Of a DNA stretch of 64,000 nt, positions 59,825 to 64,000 are shown piece after piece; positions within the stretch are counted from its first letter, which is position 1, and every line of letters starts with the position of its first letter. Under the pieces are notes generated by a model. It made no database searches, was not told the DNA's origin, and saw only the letters and a list, made by a program, of their open reading frames with translations. The DNA comes from Echinococcus granulosus (taxonomy: Eukaryota > Platyhelminthes > Cestoda > Cyclophyllidea > Taeniidae): the NCBI RefSeq assembly GCF_000524195.1, contig NW_020170397.1, forward strand, positions 275,976 to 339,975, written 5' to 3'. Position numbers and translations under genes: made by a program.

Positions 59825-62744
59825 CTGAAAAGTTAAACATTTAAACAGTATTAATCTTGTGGGCAAATGGTATACCTTTTTTGCAAAAATAAAAACCGAA
59901 AATAGAATGGTGTGCATTCTGGCTTAGCCTGATATTTTACTCTCTTCCTCCCCTCGATAGGGGTGGAGGTTGTTGTATCTGTTCACTAGTAGACACAACC
60001 ACTTTGAAAGTGACTTGGTGCAGCTTTCCCACTTCGAAGGTGTACTTCTTACATTTCTCTTAAAAATTTTATGCATCTTCAAAATTATGCCATGACATCT
60101 GTTGTGTTAAGGCCTGAAAAGGGGAAGGAGATGAGGAATTAGGGAACTTTTTCCCAAAATCCAAAATATTGTAACCGTGACTCGAGCACCGACTCTTGAT
60201 ACAAACAGTCGCGAAGTAGAAGTGTTCCGTATTTCCCATCTGTTTACGACTAGACAAGATGGTTTCAACATTGAACCAGGTTCATTTGTCAAGGGTCAAA
60301 GTCCAATTTTCCTTTGCCAAGACCACAAATGTATCATGTGTCAATTTCAGCAACCAAATGTTAGGTTTCTTCTTTCTCCTTCAAGTGTGTCAAGCCTCCA
60401 CAACAGAAAGTGTTAATGCAACACCTCATAATTTTTCCTTATAGAGAAGTGACGACATTCCGATCATTTAAACTTTGTGTCCCGCTTCCTAGAATTTGTG
60501 AGATGTAGCAAACTACTACGCAAAAGCCCACTAGGATTCATTGTCTTTGGTATAAAACCTGTCAGTGTCAGCTCCAAGGCAAATTCTCGGTTAATCCGAC
60601 TGCAGATAAGTCGGTTCGTGGGTTATAAGTGCTGTTTTTCTCTTTGAAAAGAAGTCCCTTATGCTCTCTTCCATTAATGACAAGAGTTTTCTATGGAATC
60701 TTACATTCCCGTTCATCTTGTTTTGACGTCAAAGCATTGCAAAGGTCAGAGTTCAACACTTCGTGGTAATCGGTTTTATCGAGGCGGTGGGGTCATCAAT
60801 TTAGGCAGCCATTTTGGACAGAGGTAGTGGATCCTCGTGCCATACTATCATGGGATCAACAACTCACGGCGAAGTAGATCTGCCTACCTACTTAGCTATG
60901 CGTTGTTCTTGAATTCCAGAATCAAAAATCCTCTAGGTGTTTGCCTGTACAAATCACTGTCAAGATAAATGGAAGAAAGTCTTTCCCACTTTTAGGGGTG
61001 CAAATAAAAGGGTTGGCAATTGGCTAGGGAGAGCTTTCCATTTTAACACAAAGCTAATTTCTTGATAAAATAACTTCTTTTTCCCACCACCTTATTTACT
61101 CGCCCTTAAAAGTACGTCAAAGTCGCCTTTTTTGAGGTGATGAAAAAGTTGGTGCGACTTTAGGTGTAGCTCGGTGCACTGACTTCCTGCAAATCGTGTG
61201 GACTGGTGAACTATTTTGCGCTCCTCTATAATTATGTCCTGCAAAGTGGTAGGTAGGTCAGCATGGGTCTATTCGTAGAGTACACCTGATTGTGTTCCCA
61301 ACTAATTCTCTGTAGCCCTGAGCCCTCATGTGGAGGGTGATCAAAGTTGGTGATTGTCATTTAAGATTGTCTACTTTACAAAATGAACTCGTTCACACAC
61401 CCGCGAAAGCTTTTCAGCAAATTTATTCTGGCATTTTATGAAAGTGCAACACCCAGTATAAAGTAAGCGGTAACAAGGTGTACCGTCCAGGGTCAAGTAG
61501 TCTAAGTCGGAAAAATTTGACTCAGGTGATGCCCTATGGATGAATCATGTTCAGGGAGTTGATCCATTCATGCTTCGTACATCTCACTACTGTTGGAGGT
61601 GATTCGAGGTTAAGGGGTCGAGAGCATTTGGTCGTGTCCACTACTCCAGATAATGAAGGGCTTGTTCGCACTCGCGTCTACTGAAAGGAATAAGTCGAGG
61701 TAAAAACTGCTGAGGAGGCGATATTTCATTTCAAACCATTCATCTTTCAAAGATGCCCAGTTGAGAAAGGATTACTTACTAGCTGACTGAAAGACCTATA
61801 TTACTCCGACTTTCCTAAAATGAGTGAAAACGCAATAGGCTACTCAACCTACACTTCTGAGGGACATTCTTCCTCATCCTTGCAAGAAAATGCTTGCACT
61901 CAGTGTGTATGGTGCAGCCTAGACGCAGATGCTCACTATGAAGGGGTCCAAAGCAATTCCAGCTGAGACCTGCCTATTGGTCCTCCTGTTCTCGGGGTAC
62001 AGCTAGGACCTAGATCATTTTTGCGACGTAACCCAACCCAGTATCTCATACCATCTCACAAGTTTTCGGGTGAAAATCTGCAACTTATTGGAATGGCGGG
62101 AAGGTACTATATCAGGCCCATCCTCATTCTCCTTCTCTGTGTTCCCCTTATTAATATCTAGGTTATAATTCTCTTTACATGGCACTTGACAATCATGTAA
62201 TCACATGAACAATGGCCTGGATACCTGGGGAAATTGGGGTGGGACAGACGTGAAGGCAACGTAAAATTCCAGACAAAAAGTTTCTGAAAGGTGGAATTTG
62301 TGACTGGGATTTGTCTCGTTAAGGGCGGACAATAAATTTAAATGATGGAAATTTTTCTTCGAATAAAAGAAGACCATTTTAACACATTTTAAAACATCTT
62401 TTATAACTCCTACGAGATACTTGGTCTTACCCCTTCGCAAAACTTGTAAAGCCATTGACACATCAAATCAAAGCAGTTTGTAGCCTGCCTCAAAGGAAAA
62501 TGGACCGTCAGAGCCCGAAAATTCTGTTGCTCTGACACACCATCGTCTTTCATCAACACTTTCTCAGATCAACTTCGTTCTGCATTTGCTTCTTAATTTT
62601 GAGTTTAACCAATCTGTTTGTGACATGTGGGAACTGGTAAGAGGAGCAAGGTCATCGCATTTGAATGGCTCTAGTAGTAGAACCTATACACAATCCGCTT
62701 TTTCTCCTTCCTTGCAACAGATATCGACTATTCCACTATTACCG
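59825..62744. other. Spacer upstream of the CUB gene
   Basis: Mostly AT-rich with no recognised gene. A minus-strand block after cccttttcag at about 60114 reads only 14 codons to a stop. The leader of the CUB gene probably includes an exon starting after the acceptor ttgcaacag at 62720. Confidence 0.4.
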
Positions 62745-63126
62745 ATGAATTCCTCCAAACTTCAAGTGCTCATTTGGACCCTTCTGGTCGTATTCACCAG
62801 TCGGACCTTTTCCAATCTCACTAACACCACCATAACTCCCACTAACAATACCATCTCTTCCATCCTAAATCGTCACCGTCGAGTTGTCTCGACAGCCGGA
62901 GTGGGGGATCTTCCACCCCAGAGTGAGATCTGTAAGGAGTTTGTGGAGTCCAAGGTAGTACTTAAAGGCGCCAAGGCAGCCTCACCAGCAGACATCTTCA
63001 ACAACCTCTCGATTGGAAAGGACTTTGCCATGACTGGACGAAAATACGCCAAAAACTACGTCTTTCAGTCACCAAATTATCCACGCAAATATCCAAAGAA
63101 CATTGACTGCTTTAAACTCATCGTTG
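62745..63126 (+). CDS. Secreted CUB-domain protein, first coding exon (gene continues past the window)
   Basis: The start at 62745 gives a signal peptide (MNSSKLQVLIWTLLVVFTS), then an Asn/Thr-rich stretch with several N-glycosylation sequons (NLT, NTT, NTIS). A furin-type RHRR site near residue 46 is next, followed by a region with one Cys (EICKEFVES). The beginning of a CUB domain, FQSPNYPRKYPKN with the next Cys (DCFKLIV), follows. The exon ends in a gtgagt donor in phase 1 at 63126. CUB domains occur in extracellular proteases (tolloid type) and receptor proteins; which class applies cannot be told from this exon. The upstream in-frame ATG at 62586 lies before the leader's splice acceptor. 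Confidence 0.72.
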
Positions 63127-64000
63127 GTGAGTTGTATATTCTTGTTTATATAAGGCACTTTTTTCACTATAGAAGTTATACTTTATATCTAAAGCCAGTT
63201 TCTATCCTAATCAACTCTTGTCTTAATTATTCCTTCTCTTCTCTATTTAAGACCTTAAGTCTACTCAAAATGCTGAAACTAGATTATAAATTTCCCTAGA
63301 TATGTCCCTTTTTTCCTAAGCTTACTTATTTAAAGAGGATCTTGGACTCACTTTAATAAATAAGCTGGTCCCCCGGGCTTTTCTTTAAAAGAATTACATC
63401 TTTTGGGGAATTTTAACTTGTTGATTAGAGGTAAAAGCCTCTAGTCAAGTCCGATGGCCTGCGAGGGGAGACCTGAAAGAGCCGAACTGAGTCACGTAGA
63501 TTTACTCCCCATACAAAAAGTGTATCAAACGCGTTAATAGTTGATTTAGCACCTCAATGGGGCAAGTTCAATTCAAAATGGGATTTCCGACCATATAGAG
63601 GACAATTTTAAGGAAAACTACCGCTATCGTAGATAAGAATTTCAAAGCAACGTGGCTATGACACATATGAGTTGTAGGGAGTATTGTCAAGTAAAGGAGT
63701 CTCCGTTGCCATTGACGCTGGTCTTTTCGACAAGCGATCGATTGGTCACTTCAAAACACCACGCACACAGAAGCAGAGGCAAAGTAAGCACTGTTCTGTG
63801 GAATGGAGATGATGTGTGGCTCGGAGATTTGGTTTGGTGTGCTGTGGGAGATGCGTGAGCCGTTGGGAGGATAGCCATCAATTTCTTCGTTCACCCATCA
63901 AAGGGCGAAATGCCGAAACTGTTTTTTTATCATAAATAACTCTTTCATTCAGTCCATCAGTCAAAACACAGCCCTTTCGTGATGGCACATCTCTATGGGG
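63127..64000 (+). other. Intron of the CUB gene (to window end)
   Basis: No continuation of the CUB fold (second half with YDYLEV-like text) was found here, so the next exon is probably beyond 64000. Short frames near 63652-63881 on both strands are unconvincing. Confidence 0.45.

Noticed and set aside
1..64000. tRNA, rRNA, spliced-leader RNA genes and CRISPR arrays
   Set aside because: I looked for B-box-like GGTTC contexts, a tapeworm spliced-leader-like sequence and regularly spaced repeats and found none convincing; a covariance-model scan would be needed to exclude tRNAs.

Overview
The window is eukaryotic nuclear DNA, most likely from a taeniid-type tapeworm (cyclophyllidean cestode). 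Evidence: genes are split by many GT-AG introns, several only 31-46 nt long. The 162-residue cyclophilin looks like the Echinococcus cyclophilins as I remember them. The myosin rod and motor are of flatworm muscle type. Large gene-poor spacers lie between genes, and one run of exactly 100 N marks an assembly gap. The species call is inference, since no search could be run.

Layout. 0.4-0.8 kb (- strand) holds two exons of a haspin-like kinase, running off the left edge. 1.7-12 kb is a long spacer with GC-rich promoter-like patches and a repeated 16-bp palindrome. 12.1-21.6 kb (+) is a complete striated/smooth-type myosin heavy chain gene: TATA promoter and 22 coding exons, phase-consistent to 1,956 residues. 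22-24 kb contains microsatellites and a ~0.94-kb (GGAT)n-type array. 25.2-26.95 kb is a decayed, internally deleted Ty3/Gypsy retroelement. 27.7-28.2 kb (+) is a two-exon cyclophilin A. 30.2-33.5 kb (-) is a complete eight-exon CDC37. 34.9-40.3 kb (+) encodes a 1,715-residue multi-C2H2 zinc-finger protein with an unrecognised N-terminal half, head-to-head with CDC37. The N gap is at 42.5 kb. 44.7-49.8 kb (-) is a compact GW182/TNRC6 (gawky) homologue with GW repeats, UBA and RRM. 49.8-62.7 kb is gene-poor, with promoter-like patches, a dispersed 56-bp repeat and several unassigned exon-like open frames. 62.7-63.1 kb (+) is the first coding exon of a secreted CUB-domain protein that runs off the right edge.

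Functional links are loose, as expected for a eukaryotic locus. CDC37 and cyclophilin are both chaperone-pathway proteins in convergent orientation. GW182 is the Argonaute effector of miRNA silencing. Myosin is the muscle motor. Exon borders were set by hand from GT-AG consensus and reading-frame continuity. They should be good to a base or two in the four complete conserved genes and weaker elsewhere.
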